A DNA stretch of 64,000 bases. It comes from Streptomyces marianii (GTDB lineage: Bacteria; Actinomycetota; Actinomycetes; Streptomycetales; Streptomycetaceae). The number at the start of each line of letters is the position of its first letter. Position 1 is the first letter of the stretch. Of this stretch, positions 18,101 through 26,686 are shown one piece after another. The position numbers and the translations under genes are program-made. The notes below the pieces were generated by a model. The model saw only the letters and a list, made by a program, of their open reading frames with translations, searched no databases and was not told the origin of the DNA. The stretch spans positions 1,054,001 through 1,118,000 of the forward strand of contig NZ_VAWE01000001.1 in assembly GCF_005795905.1 (NCBI RefSeq). Reading direction: 5' to 3'.

Positions 18101-18265
18101 CGCTCACCCGCGAGGTCGAGATCACCCTTGCTCGTCTCGGCCACACCCTCAGCGCGTTGGGGACGGCGCCACGGACGGGCGATTGGACCGGACACCGCCC
18201 GCCACCACGCCTCCACCGGCAGACTCCCCGCCGGCTCGAACGGCTCACCCGGCCTCGGGAACGCC
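18097..18265 (-). pseudogene. 3' fragment of a metallo-beta-lactamase gene, block copy 3
   Basis: About 55 codons remain (AFPRPGEPFEPAGSLPVEAW-like, then PQRAEGVAETSKGDLDLAGER and stop). They match the C-terminus of the intact hydrolase at 33535-34779 and closely match the fragment at 24279-24681. Similarity to the second copy ends abruptly near 18265. No metal ligands remain. It is followed without a gap by the small ORF at 17900-18100. Confidence 0.7.
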
Positions 18266-18356
18266 ACGGCAGCGGCGGCGAGCCGCCCACTTGGGTGTAC
18301 TCGGACTTCGCTCCGTTAGACCAGGCCGAGATACAGCTGACTTCGTCCACCTTCTG

Positions 18357-19451
18357 TTATCTGACGCTGTCGCCAGTCGAAGGGTTCGGGATCGGCGACG
18401 CTCGCGCGCGGCACAAGGGCAACGTCCCGGTCTCCGTCCCTGACGCCAGTGCAAGCACGAACTCGCCATGACGAGGCAGCGGCGGCGCGTACTGGAAGCC
18501 GTTCTCGGTGCGGGTGATCACGATGCTGCCTGCGCAGCAGCGACTCGCGGAGCGGCCACGGGCCATGGCCTCGGAGAGATGCCCTTCGGGTGGCGGCGGA
18601 GAGCCCAACTCGTGGCAGTGGACCGACAGCTGCGTGCAGGCGATGTGTGCGTCGGGTGCCGCCGCCCGTACTCCTTCGATGATTTCTGGTCGCGGATTGG
18701 CCGTTCGGCCGCTCGTCCCCATCGAGAAGATCACCATGCGCGGGTCAACCGCGGACGTGAGCGAGCGGGCGAACTCCACCGGATTCATAGCCCCGGGGAG
18801 GCCGCCGTGATGCGGGAAGACGAGTACATCCGCGCAGAGTTGCTGACTCCGGCGATCCAAGATGTCCCGTAAGCCGACGCCGTCGATGTCGCTCGCGAGG
18901 AGGACAGCAGCCGCGCCGTCGAGATGAATCCGGATGACGGCGGACATGGTGTTGCTCGTCACCGTGCCGAACCGGGCATCGCGCGTGCGCGGTCCCGAGA
19001 GCGCCATCAGCGACCGAGGATGACACACTTCAAGCTCTGCCCGACCCACCCGGATGGGCAGGCCCGTATCCGTGTAGACCGGCAGGATGCCCGTGATGCG
19101 CTTGTCGTCGTACACGAGCTGTAGAGTTTCCTGCAGGTGCCGCCACGCCCGAGTGTCCTTGGACGCGTCGGTGTTGACCCGGACGCGGCCGAGCGACCAC
19201 CGCGGGTCCAGGAGGAGTCTGTTCATTCCCGCGATGTGATCGTTGTCGACGTGCGAGACGACGACTTCCTCGAGGTCCGTGCAACCGAGTCTTTCGAGTT
19301 CAGCGTGTGTGGTGTCGTCCGCGGCGTCGACAACCGCGCACCGTTGCCCGTCGCGGACGATGGCGGAGTTGCCATGACCCACATCCAGGATCGTGACCGC
19401 AAGATCACCCTCGGGAGATACGCCCTGACGGGGGAGAAAAGAAACGGTCAC
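18357..19451 (-). CDS. ComEC-like metallo-beta-lactamase-fold hydrolase, 364 aa; third gene of sensor operon
   Basis: The start I prefer is GTG 19451, which overlaps the upstream stop by 4 bp (GTGA); a longer frame from 19505 would overlap by 58 bp. The protein has the ComEC/Rec2-type signature: VTILDVGHGNSAIVRDG near residue 25, VVVSHVDNDHIAGM (His67, Asp69, Asp71, His72; the H-x-D-x-D-H form of the MBL motif), the region AAVLLASDIDGVG and VFPHHGGLPG, a typical ComEC metal-site loop. No transmembrane segment or competence domain is present, so it is a soluble MBL enzyme. ComEC MBL domains have been assigned DNA-degrading activity, making a nuclease effector plausible. Its coupling to a kinase and a receiver protein suggests it is the output of that pathway. 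Confidence 0.8.
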   Translation of the reverse strand: MTVSFLPRQGVSPEGDLAVTILDVGHGNSAIVRDGQRCAVVDAADDTTHAELERLGCTDLEEVVVSHVDNDHIAGMNRLLLDPRWSLGRVRVNTDASKDTRAWRHLQETLQLVYDDKRITGILPVYTDTGLPIRVGRAELEVCHPRSLMALSGPRTRDARFGTVTSNTMSAVIRIHLDGAAAVLLASDIDGVGLRDILDRRSQQLCADVLVFPHHGGLPGAMNPVEFARSLTSAVDPRMVIFSMGTSGRTANPRPEIIEGVRAAAPDAHIACTQLSVHCHELGSPPPPEGHLSEAMARGRSASRCCAGSIVITRTENGFQYAPPLPRHGEFVLALASGTETGTLPLCRARASPIPNPSTGDSVR

Positions 19452-20164
19452 AGGGCGCGGACTTCCTCGGACAGTTGGGGGGCCAGGGAAATGTGTGCGA
19501 AGCAAAGGTCCTCAGCCCGCGGGGCGTAGCAGTTGACCTCGGCCCGTAACCAGGTGCCTGGCAGTAGGGCGTCGGCTTGGATCCCGGTGTCCTCCTCGAA
19601 GCGTAGGAGTGGCAGGTGCGCCACCTGCGTCAGGCTCCAGCCGCTGACCAGCACCTCGGCATACGGCGTTTCGCCTGCCAGATGCACGGCGAGGACCTCG
19701 ACCGGGGTGCGGAACCGGCTCCGCTCTCGTGACCACCTGCCGGCCGCCTCTTCGAAGGCGTATCGGACGGCGCCAAGGACTTCTTCTTCGTCGGCCTGCT
19801 TGCGGACGACCGCGGGAATGTCGGCCCGCCAACGGTGGATGGAGGATGCCTCGTGGGTGCCTACATGCGAACTCATAACGATGGCCGGGAGCTTGTGAGG
19901 GCTGCTGTTGGCCCGGGCAGCGAGCTCCGCTCCCGTGAACGCGACCGGCCAGCTGTTGCTCAGCTGATGGTCGCAGACGAGTACGTCTAGAGGGGGGAGC
20001 GTCGACAGATATTCCTCCGCCGTGGCGCGGGGCTGCGGCCGGGGCATGATCAGAGCCTGCATGTCGAAGTCTTCGAAGAGCCGACCAAGGGCTTCCGCGT
20101 CGGCCTTCACATCGTCTACGATGCCGACCCTGCGGACACCCTCAAGGTGCAGAGCCATCGTCAC
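19448..20164 (-). CDS. Receiver-domain protein (response-regulator-like), 238 aa; second gene of sensor operon
   Basis: The N-terminal 130 residues form a receiver domain: acidic pair D17-D18 in VGIVDDVKAD, probable phospho-acceptor D65 in LDVLVCDHQL, S98/S99 in AIVMSSHVG, and the conserved Lys122 in VVRKQADE. All functional positions are kept. The remaining 110 residues (VEVLAVHLAGETPYAEVLVS onward) are not a DNA-binding domain I recognise, so it is unlikely to be a transcription factor. It overlaps its neighbours by 4 bp on both sides. A role as phospho-relay partner or regulator of the MBL protein is an inference from gene order. Confidence 0.78.
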   Translation of the reverse strand: MTMALHLEGVRRVGIVDDVKADAEALGRLFEDFDMQALIMPRPQPRATAEEYLSTLPPLDVLVCDHQLSNSWPVAFTGAELAARANSSPHKLPAIVMSSHVGTHEASSIHRWRADIPAVVRKQADEEEVLGAVRYAFEEAAGRWSRERSRFRTPVEVLAVHLAGETPYAEVLVSGWSLTQVAHLPLLRFEEDTGIQADALLPGTWLRAEVNCYAPRAEDLCFAHISLAPQLSEEVRAL

Positions 20165-22415
20165 TCCTCCCGCTCGTCGTTCGTGGTCCCGGCGGGGAGG
20201 GTTGTCGTCGAGGCAGGCAACTCGACCAGGAGCCGGGCCCCTCCCAAAGGACCGTTTTTGAAAGCCTTCTGACGGCCCAGCATGTCGCCGACCGTGTCAC
20301 GGACGATGGTCAGACCCAATCCTGTCCCGCCGTCTCGCGTCGTGAATCCGGGAACCCAGATCTCTTCGGTCGAGGCATCCTGGATCCCTGGGCCCGTGTC
20401 ATCCACGATGAGGCGAATCCACGGGGTGTCCTTGTCGACGAAGGAGCACGTCGCGAGGTGGATCCTGCGCTCGGAACCGCCGTCCGTACGCGTCAGCGCG
20501 TGGATGGAGTTGACTAGTAGATTGGAGACGATGGATTCGACAGCAGCCTCGTAGGTTCGTACGCGAAGGTTCTGGCAGTCGAGGTCCTGGGTGACGTGAA
20601 TGCCGCGGTCACTTAGGAAGTTGTGGAACAGCCGCAATGTGGCCAGACACACTTCGTCGATGTCCACGTGTGTCAGATCGCGCTTCTTGCGGACAAGGAG
20701 TTCCAGGGGGAGCTTCGCAAAGATTTGCAAGGTGCGGGCCCCGTCCGTGATTGCGCTCAGAGACGGTTTGTAGCGATCGTCGACGATTGCCGGATCGAGG
20801 TCCCGACGCACCCTCCGGTCGACCGTGCGCACTTCCTGGAGAATGCGATCAGCGGGCTGCTGCGCCTCATGGGCGAAAACGGCGGTACTCGTTCCCACCG
20901 TGGCGAGAGCTCGGTAGAGGAGCAGCTCAGAGTGGAGATCCTTGATCTCGCGCAGACGCTGGTCCGCGAGGAGCTGCGAGGTGGTCAGGATGCGCTGTAC
21001 CGACGCACGGTCGAAGTTGCCGTCCAGACGGCCCTGATTATCCGCCAGTTGCTCTTCAAGGGCCTTCTTGGCCTCAGTGAATTCGGCCTCGGCGTCGGCC
21101 GTCTGCGCCTTCGCGCGATTGCGTTGATCCTGCCGTTCGGCCTCGCGAATCTGGCGACGGCGCTGTGATGCCCACTCGATCGCGGACCGGGCGAACTCAC
21201 GTAGCTCACCGAAGGCCGCGTTCTGGACGAAACCGCTACGGTCCGTCTTCGGCTGGAGGCGATCTTCTGGGTCGTTGACGACCAGAGCCCCTACGGAGTT
21301 GTTCGTGTAGGGCCGGAATTCGGAGAGCACAGCACGGCGGACATTGATGCTCAGCCAGTCGTCGTCAGGGTCGCCGTAGGGCTGGACGCGCAACCCGTGG
21401 TGATACAGGTGCACACCGCCGACGTCAGCGAGCCAGCTCTTGATCTCCGATGTCGGCTGAATCGAGTCACGCAGGGCGACCGAATGCCTCGGGTTGAGGT
21501 TGAACATCCACAGGTCGAACTTGGCCGCAGGGGAACTCGTGAAGAGACGTTGGCCGTCATCGGTGGTGGTTCGGCGTCGGACTCCTGCGGCCGCGGACCG
21601 AAGGTCGCCCGCCGTTGCGGTGCCGATCAGATGCCCTTGGTGGTCCCTGAGTTCCGCCGACTGTCTACCATCTGCACCGAGCCGCCCCGACAGGTGGAAC
21701 TCGGCCCACTGCAAATGTTCATCAGTCACGGCTGAGGTGAGGTCCTCGTATCCGAACGCCGTTTGATTCCAGAGGATCTTGAAGGTCGACTCGGCCTGAA
21801 AAGGGCCCGTGAGCAGCGTGAGCGAGCGCGTCAGCCGCTCGACATCGGCGACGCTCAACCCCTGCCGGAGATCGTGTATCTCGATACGAGTTCCCACGCG
21901 GGCGTGAGGCTGGACGTCGCGGAGTTCGAGCGCTACGTCCTCCACCGCATGGGCGGAGTCTAGTTCGTCCCAGTCGATACCCAGGGTGTACTGCACCCCT
22001 GGGGTCGCCGCTGATCGTGTCGTGACCTTCACTCGTCGGCCCAGGCGAAGCGCCGCAAGACGCCCGAGCCCCTTCTCGCCGACCCGCCTTCGACCGCTGC
22101 TGGTGAACGGCGTCGACGGTTTCCTCGAACTGCCGATGAGCAGAAAGTCGGAGGTGAGCTCGGCATCGGTCATACCGTGCCCGTCGTCCGAAACGATGAT
22201 CGAGCCGCCAGGGCGCGCGGAGTCGACCAACTCGATGCTGCACTCGGTGGCGTCGGCGTCGTACGCGTTGCGTACCAACTCCATGATCCCCATGTCCGGA
22301 TGCGGAACGAGCTCTTCACCAAGACGCGTGAGGATCTTGGGCGCGAAGCGCAGATAATGCCTGGCCAACCGGCGCCGCCTCTCATCAGCAGTGGGATCCC
22401 AGCATGCTAGCTGCA
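20161..22415 (-). CDS. Dual-GHKL sensor histidine kinase, about 751 aa; first gene of putative defence operon
   Basis: I chose ATG 22415 (MQLACWDPTADERRRRLARH); an upstream ATG at 22464 would add 16 poorly conserved residues. An Hsp90/MORC-like ATPase comes first: N-box GIMELVRNAYDADATEC (E46, N50), G1 SDDGHGM (78-82) and glycine-rich VGEKGLGRLAAL (112-122). A middle region and a charged coiled coil with a deletion-prone Gln/Arg-rich stretch (REAERQDQRNRAKAQTADA) follow. The C-terminal third is a histidine kinase: H-box VGTSTAVFAHEAQQPADRIL (His about 516), N-box SNLLVNSIHAL, G1 VDDTGPGI, G2 DGGTGLGLTIV. No transmembrane segment is evident, so it should sense a cytoplasmic signal. The stop overlaps the receiver gene by 4 bp. 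Confidence 0.85.
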
Positions 22416-22649
22416 TAATGACCCTGCAAGCGCAGCTTTCTGACGTAACGTCACAGCAAGCCACCCAGGCTCACTGAACTGTTGCATGATCTGGTGGCAG
22501 CGCAGTTTTGGAGCCCAGGCTGCGGGTGGGGCAATGATGGTCTTGAAGCTTCCCCTAGATCGCGGGCACCTGGAGACTGGGACGTGTGAGCCCAGAGGAA
22601 GCAGTGCCAGATGGGAAGTAACGATCTCGGGGGAAATAGCGATCGTACT

Positions 22650-22945
22650 GGTCGGGCCGTGACATGAGAAGGACCGCACGGGTTGGGTGAGTTGTGAGGC
22701 TGACCTGGGCCCGCGCGGCAAGCAGGCGGAAGGGGCCGGCCGTAAGCCGAAGCTGGTCTTCTACGACCGGCTGCTCGTCACCCTGGTCCACCTGCGACAC
22801 CAACTGCCGCACGAGGCCCTCGCCGAGCTCTTGACGGTGGACCGCTTCACCCTCTCTGAGGCGATCCGGCAGGTCCGCCCGCTGTCGGCGGCCCGCGGAT
22901 TCGCGGTGCCCGATTGGCCCGGCCTGAGACTCAAGACGCAGCGGG
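22650..22945 (+). pseudogene. IS5-like transposase, N-terminal fragment
   Basis: GRKPKLVFYDRLLVTLVHLR followed by QLPHEALAELLTVDRFTLSE and AIRQVRPLSAARGFAVPDWPG is the helix-turn-helix start of an IS5-type transposase. The match ends after LRLKT, where the reading frame passes directly into an IS3 OrfA tail. The open frame that spans both is a chimera created by insertion or deletion, not one protein. Confidence 0.7.
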
Positions 22946-23963
22946 AGAGACTCAAGCGACTGTGCAAGCTCGCCGCCGAGCAGGCCAAGACGATCGAGAT
23001 TCTGAAAAAGCGACGGCCTTTTTCGCGAAGGAGAGGGACCGGTGAGCGAGATGTACCGGTTCATCTGCGTGGAGAAGGCCCAATTCACAGTTGTCCTGCT
23101 GTGCGCCGTCCTCGGCGTGGCCCGCTCCTCGTACTACGCCTGGGAAGCCGGCAAGCAGGCCCGCGGGGTGCCCGAGCGCGAGGACCTCGCCCTGGTCCAA
23201 GAGATCACCGTCATCCGCGTCGCGTCGAAGAGGACGTACGGCGTTCCCCGGGTGCACGCCGAACTGCGCCGCCGGGGCGCCCAGTGAACCGCAAGCGCGT
23301 CGAGCGGCTCATGCGCGAACACCGTATCGCCGATCACAGCCGCCGCACCAGGCGTCGCACCAGGCGTCGCAGCCCCACCCGCGCCGACCGCAAGGCCGCT
23401 CCCGCTCCGGACCTGATCGGGCGCGATTTCACCGCTACCGCCCCGCGCCTGCGGGTGGTCGGCGACATCACCTGTGTCCTCACCGCCGAGGGCTGGCTGT
23501 GCCTGGCGGCCCGGCTCGATCTGGCGACCCGTGAGGTGATCGGTTACTCGATGGCCGATCACCACCGCGCTGGCCTGGTCGTCGACGCCCTGGACTTGGC
23601 CGCCGGCCTGGGCCTCCTGGAGGACGGCTGCATCATCCACACCGACCGCTTGAGTCCGGGGAGTACACCTCGGCCCGGTTCCGGGACAGGCTGGGCGAGT
23701 TGGGGCTACGGCAGAGCATGGGGCGGACCGGGAGCTGCTTCGCCGCCGCCGACGGTTTCTTCGCCGTCCTCAAAGAGGAGATCGGCACACGCATCTGGAA
23801 TGACCGGGCGAGTGCGCGAGCCGACATCTTCACGTTCATCGAGATCGAGACCTACTACAACCGCAGGCGCCTGCGCATACATCCCAACTGGGGCTACCTC
23901 ACGCCCCACGAGACCCGCCAGCGCCACCACGGAACGAAGCCAGAGCACGCCCTCACCGCATGA
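22946..23963 (+). pseudogene. IS3-family orfA/orfB remnant with frameshifts
   Basis: The OrfA tail QRERLKRLCKLAAEQAKTIE leads to OrfB in pieces: YRFICVEKAQFTVVLLCAVLG to KRTYGVPRVHAELRRRGAQ, where a premature stop interrupts; NRKRVERLMREHRIA, then an expanded Arg-rich RRTRRRTRRR stretch, then FTATAPRLRVVGDITCVLTA with the first catalytic Asp; IIHTDR with the second Asp; and, in another frame from 23700, FFAVLKEEIGTRIWNDR with the Glu and the end YYNRRRLRIHPNWGYLTPHE. At least two frame changes and a small deletion before FAAADGFFA make it inactive. Confidence 0.8.
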
Positions 23964-23967
23964 CAGA

Positions 23968-24057
23968 ACCCTGTCCAAGATCACGGGGAGGCTTCAGTTC
24001 CGAGCCGTGGCCACCCGCTACCTCGCTGGCCTCCGACTCGCCTCCCTCATCCTCTGA
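23968..24057 (+). pseudogene. C-terminal remnant of an IS5-type transposase
   Basis: A short frame KITGRLQFRAVATRYLAGLR ending LASLIL and stop resembles the end of IS5-subgroup transposases (usual ...KQFRAVATRYDK...). It does not continue from the IS3 remnant before it. It may be the far end of the element whose start is at 22650, split by the IS3 element, but the subgroups are not certain to match. Confidence 0.45.
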
Positions 24058-24096
24058 CTCCGTGAACCATGATCGTTTTGCCAGACACGGCCTTGC

Positions 24097-24282
24097 TCAG
24101 CGCTCCACGATGCGTATTCGGACGACAATCCGAGACGGGTCTTCCAGGGAGGGCAAGGACCTGAAGCTCTGAGCAGGGGCTTGATGCTCCGCCCTGGGCG
24201 CCCCGTCCAGGGCCCGGACAACACCATCGCGCTTCTCAGCCGGGAGACGCTCCAACATCTGGACCGTCTCCCAACTCGTCAC
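24097..24282 (-). CDS. Small ORF, 61 aa, repeated-block copy 2
   Basis: The start is the GTG/ATG region overlapping the end of the preceding metallo-beta-lactamase fragment by about 4 bp. Sequence: MTSWETVQMLERLPAEKRDG, a middle similar to GAPRAEHQAPAQSFRSLP and a basic end VVRIRIVER. It is the closest relative of the ORF at 17900-18100. Function is unknown. Confidence 0.45.
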   Translation of the reverse strand: MTSWETVQMLERLPAEKRDGVVRALDGAPRAEHQAPAQSFRSLPSLEDPSRIVVRIRIVER

Positions 24283-24681
24283 CGACCGACGTCACCGCTC
24301 ACCAGCAAGGTCGAGATCACCCTTGCTCGTCTCGGCCACACCCTCAGCGCGCCGGGGACGGCGCCACGGACTGGCGATCGGACCGGACACCGCCCGCCAC
24401 CACGCCTCCACCGGCAGCTCCCCCGCCGGCTCGAACGGCTCACCCGGCCTCGGGAACGCCACCGCCTGACCAGCCTCCTCGGCCTCGTACTTCGTCCACT
24501 CCCCCGGCTCCGCCCACGCGTGCAACGCCAGGTTGAAGGTCCCCCAGTGGATCGGCAGCAGAACCCCGCCCGGACTGCCTCCCTGCAGGTCAAGATGGGC
24601 CTGCACCCCCTGGGCCGGCGACATGTGAATGTCTGGCCAGGCTCCAGGCAGCGGCGTATAGTCCGTGTGGTTCTTGGGCCA
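24279..24681 (-). pseudogene. 3' fragment of a metallo-beta-lactamase gene, block copy 2
   Basis: About 130 codons match the C-terminal third of the intact hydrolase at 33535-34779: KNHTDYTPLPGAWPDIHMSP-like start, AQGVQAHLDLQGGSPGGVLL, PIHWGTFNLALHAWAEPGEW, AFPRPGEPFEPAGELPVEAW, and stop after LDLAGER. One His of the active site (PIHW) is kept; the main HxHxDH motif is absent. Similarity to the intact copy ends sharply near 24681, marking an old recombination or insertion junction. Confidence 0.75.
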
Positions 24682-24682
24682 T

Positions 24683-24868
24683 ATGACGCTCTATCAGACT
24701 CAATTAGCCACAACTTCAGCAGAGCCCAAAGGCTGGCTTCAGGCCCTCGGCGGCGCCCTGAAGCTCACCGACGCCACCCCCAAACTGCTACAGGTGGCCT
24801 CCCATCTCACCCCCCGGCCCGCGGCCTCTGAGTCAGAGATTCGCCGCCTACTGCCGACGAATCTCTGA
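24683..24868 (+). CDS. Doubtful small ORF, 61 aa
   Basis: An ATG at about 24683 opens MTLYQTQLATTSAEPKGWLQ and LGGALKLTDATPKLLQVASH, ending in the perfect inverted repeat at 24827-24874. I recognise no family and no ribosome-binding site. It lies in the junction between a gene fragment and an MFS remnant, so it may be the tail of a broken gene rather than a gene. Confidence 0.25.
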   Translation: MTLYQTQLATTSAEPKGWLQALGGALKLTDATPKLLQVASHLTPRPAASESEIRRLLPTNL

Positions 24869-24874
24869 CTCAGA
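24827..24874. repeat. Perfect 17-bp inverted repeat with 14-nt loop
   Basis: TCTGAGTCAGAGATTCG at 24827-24843 is exactly complementary to 24858-24874. The GC content of the arms is lower than in the surroundings and no T-tract follows. It may be a terminator, an element end or a recombination site; it sits exactly where one set of gene debris meets another. Confidence 0.75.
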
Positions 24875-24889
24875 TCACTAGCCGCGTGC

Positions 24890-25400
24890 TCCTACGTCGC
24901 GCCGCTGCTGACCGACCGGGCCGGTCTCGCCACCGGACTGGTACCGCTGGTCCTCGTCGGCTTCGGACTCGGTGCGCTGGCCGGCTCGCTCGTGGGCGGC
25001 CGTCTGGGTGACCGTCGCAGGCAAATGGTGACTGTCACCGCCGCCGCGGACGGGGTGCTTCCCCTGCTGGCGGTCGTCCTGCTGGCAGGCTCCGCCCCCG
25101 CCGTGATCGTCCTGATCGCACTGCTCGGCTTCTTCGGCCTCAGCGCCAATCCGGTCCTGGTGGCCCTGCCCGTCCGCCACGCCGGCCAGGCGTCCACCCT
25201 CCGCCTCAGCACTGACCTTCGCGGCGTTCAACCTCGGCACCACCATCGGCTCCGGGATCGCCGGCCGAACCCTCGACTCCGGCCTGGGCCCCACCGGCCG
25301 CGCCGTCGTCGGCACCGCCATCGCCGCCCTGACTCTGATCCGCACCTCGTCCTGGCCCGGCGCCACCGCCGCCCTGCCCCGGCCTGCGCGGGGACCCGTT
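24890..25400 (+). pseudogene. MFS efflux transporter, C-terminal half with a frameshift
   Basis: The frame opens inside the protein: YVAPLLTDRAGLATGLVPLV, then GFGLGALAGSLVGGRLGDRR, the MFS loop motif A that follows the second membrane pair of a half, then several hydrophobic helices and ANPVLVALPVRHAGQAST. At about 25200 the sequence continues in a different frame as FAAFNLGTTIGSGIAGRTLD and VVGTAIAALTLI. The first half of the transporter is missing. It resembles arabinose-efflux-type drug exporters. The following 90 bp (to 25497) encode another unrecognised tail, GADRKDRIPFDTLDAFFTRN plus stop. Confidence 0.65.
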
Positions 25401-25557
25401 GAGCCCGGATGCGGCTTCGCGGACATGCGGGCGCCGACCGCAAGGACCGCATCCCCTTCGACACCCTGGACGCGTTCTTCACCAGGAACTTCACCTGACC
25501 GCCCCACTCCACGGCGACCGATGCGGAGGGGCTGCTCGCGCTCAGCGGTCGACGGCG

Positions 25558-26055
25558 TCAGCGGCACGCGCCCTCGCTGAAGGTCGCGTGGGAGACGTAG
25601 AAGGCGAGCATGTCCGGGTCGGGTGGCGGCAGGTCCTCGGTTCCCGGAAAGGCCACGGGCGGCTCCGGGTCCGGAGTCAGTGTGACGCGGACGCAGTACT
25701 CGGTGTCGGTGTCCTCGGTGCCGACGGTGTAGCCGCCAGCCTCCTCCTTGTGCGTCTCGACGCCGTGCCCGGGTCCGATACCGCTCTCCTGGATCGCCTC
25801 GGCGATCAGGAAGCCACGGTCGCCCGCGAGACTCGTGTAGTGCCCCTTTCCGTCCAGATCCGCGACGCCCTTGTGGACGGCGTCGCGGATCTCGCCCTCA
25901 CTCCACGTCGACTCGGCCCGCATGCCGAACAGCCCGCCGAGCGCGATGAGCGACGCCAGGACGATCAGTGCGAGACCGACCGGGTTGCGGTGGTTGTAGA
26001 CGTACCGGCCCGTTCCCCACCCGCTCCTGACGAAGACCGGCTCCTGGCTCACCAT
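25558..26055 (-). CDS. Hypothetical single-pass membrane protein, 165 aa; last gene of WXG/T7-like operon
   Basis: One hydrophobic helix (LALIVLASLIALGGLFGM, about residues 28-45) follows a short positively charged N-terminus; the rest, rich in Gly, Glu and Asp, should be outside. I see TSLAGDRGFLIAEAIQESGI and a Pro-rich end TPDPEPPVAFPG. No enzyme motif is visible. It lies 46 bp after the gene at 26102 and shares its direction, so it is probably the fourth gene of the same operon. Confidence 0.7.
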   Translation of the reverse strand: MVSQEPVFVRSGWGTGRYVYNHRNPVGLALIVLASLIALGGLFGMRAESTWSEGEIRDAVHKGVADLDGKGHYTSLAGDRGFLIAEAIQESGIGPGHGVETHKEEAGGYTVGTEDTDTEYCVRVTLTPDPEPPVAFPGTEDLPPPDPDMLAFYVSHATFSEGACR

Positions 26056-26101
26056 GACTCCGATCCGGGATCAGCCCGACCGGGCCCCGTCCGCACGGCG
26101 T

Positions 26102-26683
26102 TCACCCACAGCCGGCGATGCGTGCGAGGTTCGTGGCCGCCTCCCGAACGATCGCCGCGCTGTTGCGGATCGCGGTGTCGCTGTCGACGAGCTCCTTCTC
26201 CTGCTGCTCGCCCTTCTTCGAGGGCGCGATGAAGGTCACCGTGATGTACGGGGCGGTCGAGCCCATGCGGGCGGCGCAGCCGTCGGGCAACACGGCCCTG
26301 GCCTCCTCGGGGAGCGCCCAGCCCTTGAATCCGGAACCGAGGGGGACGGAGTCTTTCCGGGGACCGGAGTCATGCCGCTCGTCCGCGATGACCAGGTTGA
26401 AGGTTCCTCGGCGGGAGTCGCTGCCGGGGTTGGCGCGCATCACTCCGCATGCCTTGAACACCGCGTCGTCACTGCCCTTGCCCTTGCTCTCCCACTCCTC
26501 CGCGCTGACCTCGCCCCCCTTGCCGTCGTCGATCAGCTCGGCCGTCTGCCGGCTGAGCGCCCCGTGGCACAGGGCCTGCGCCAGCGGCGGTCTCTTCTCG
26601 TCGTCAGGCCAGATACTCGCCGTCACGACCGCAGCCCCGGCGACGCCGAGCACGACGGTCAGCGGCAGCCACTTCTTGTGCAT
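26102..26683 (-). CDS. Hypothetical exported or membrane-anchored protein, 193 aa
   Basis: The N-terminus MHKKWLPLTVVLGVAGAAVV is a signal anchor or signal peptide without a lipobox. The remainder has four Cys residues (ALCHGAL, FKACGVM, PDGCAAR, IAGCG) that could pair outside the cell. No known domain. It begins 3 bp after the stop of the DUF6571-like gene, which points to co-transcription and a shared role at the cell surface. Confidence 0.7.
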   Translation of the reverse strand: MHKKWLPLTVVLGVAGAAVVTASIWPDDEKRPPLAQALCHGALSRQTAELIDDGKGGEVSAEEWESKGKGSDDAVFKACGVMRANPGSDSRRGTFNLVIADERHDSGPRKDSVPLGSGFKGWALPEEARAVLPDGCAARMGSTAPYITVTFIAPSKKGEQQEKELVDSDTAIRNSAAIVREAATNLARIAGCG

Positions 26684-26686
26684 CGG

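Noticed and set aside
18357..22415. A classical two-component transcriptional system
   Set aside because: The receiver protein has no recognisable DNA-binding domain, and the third gene is a coupled MBL enzyme.
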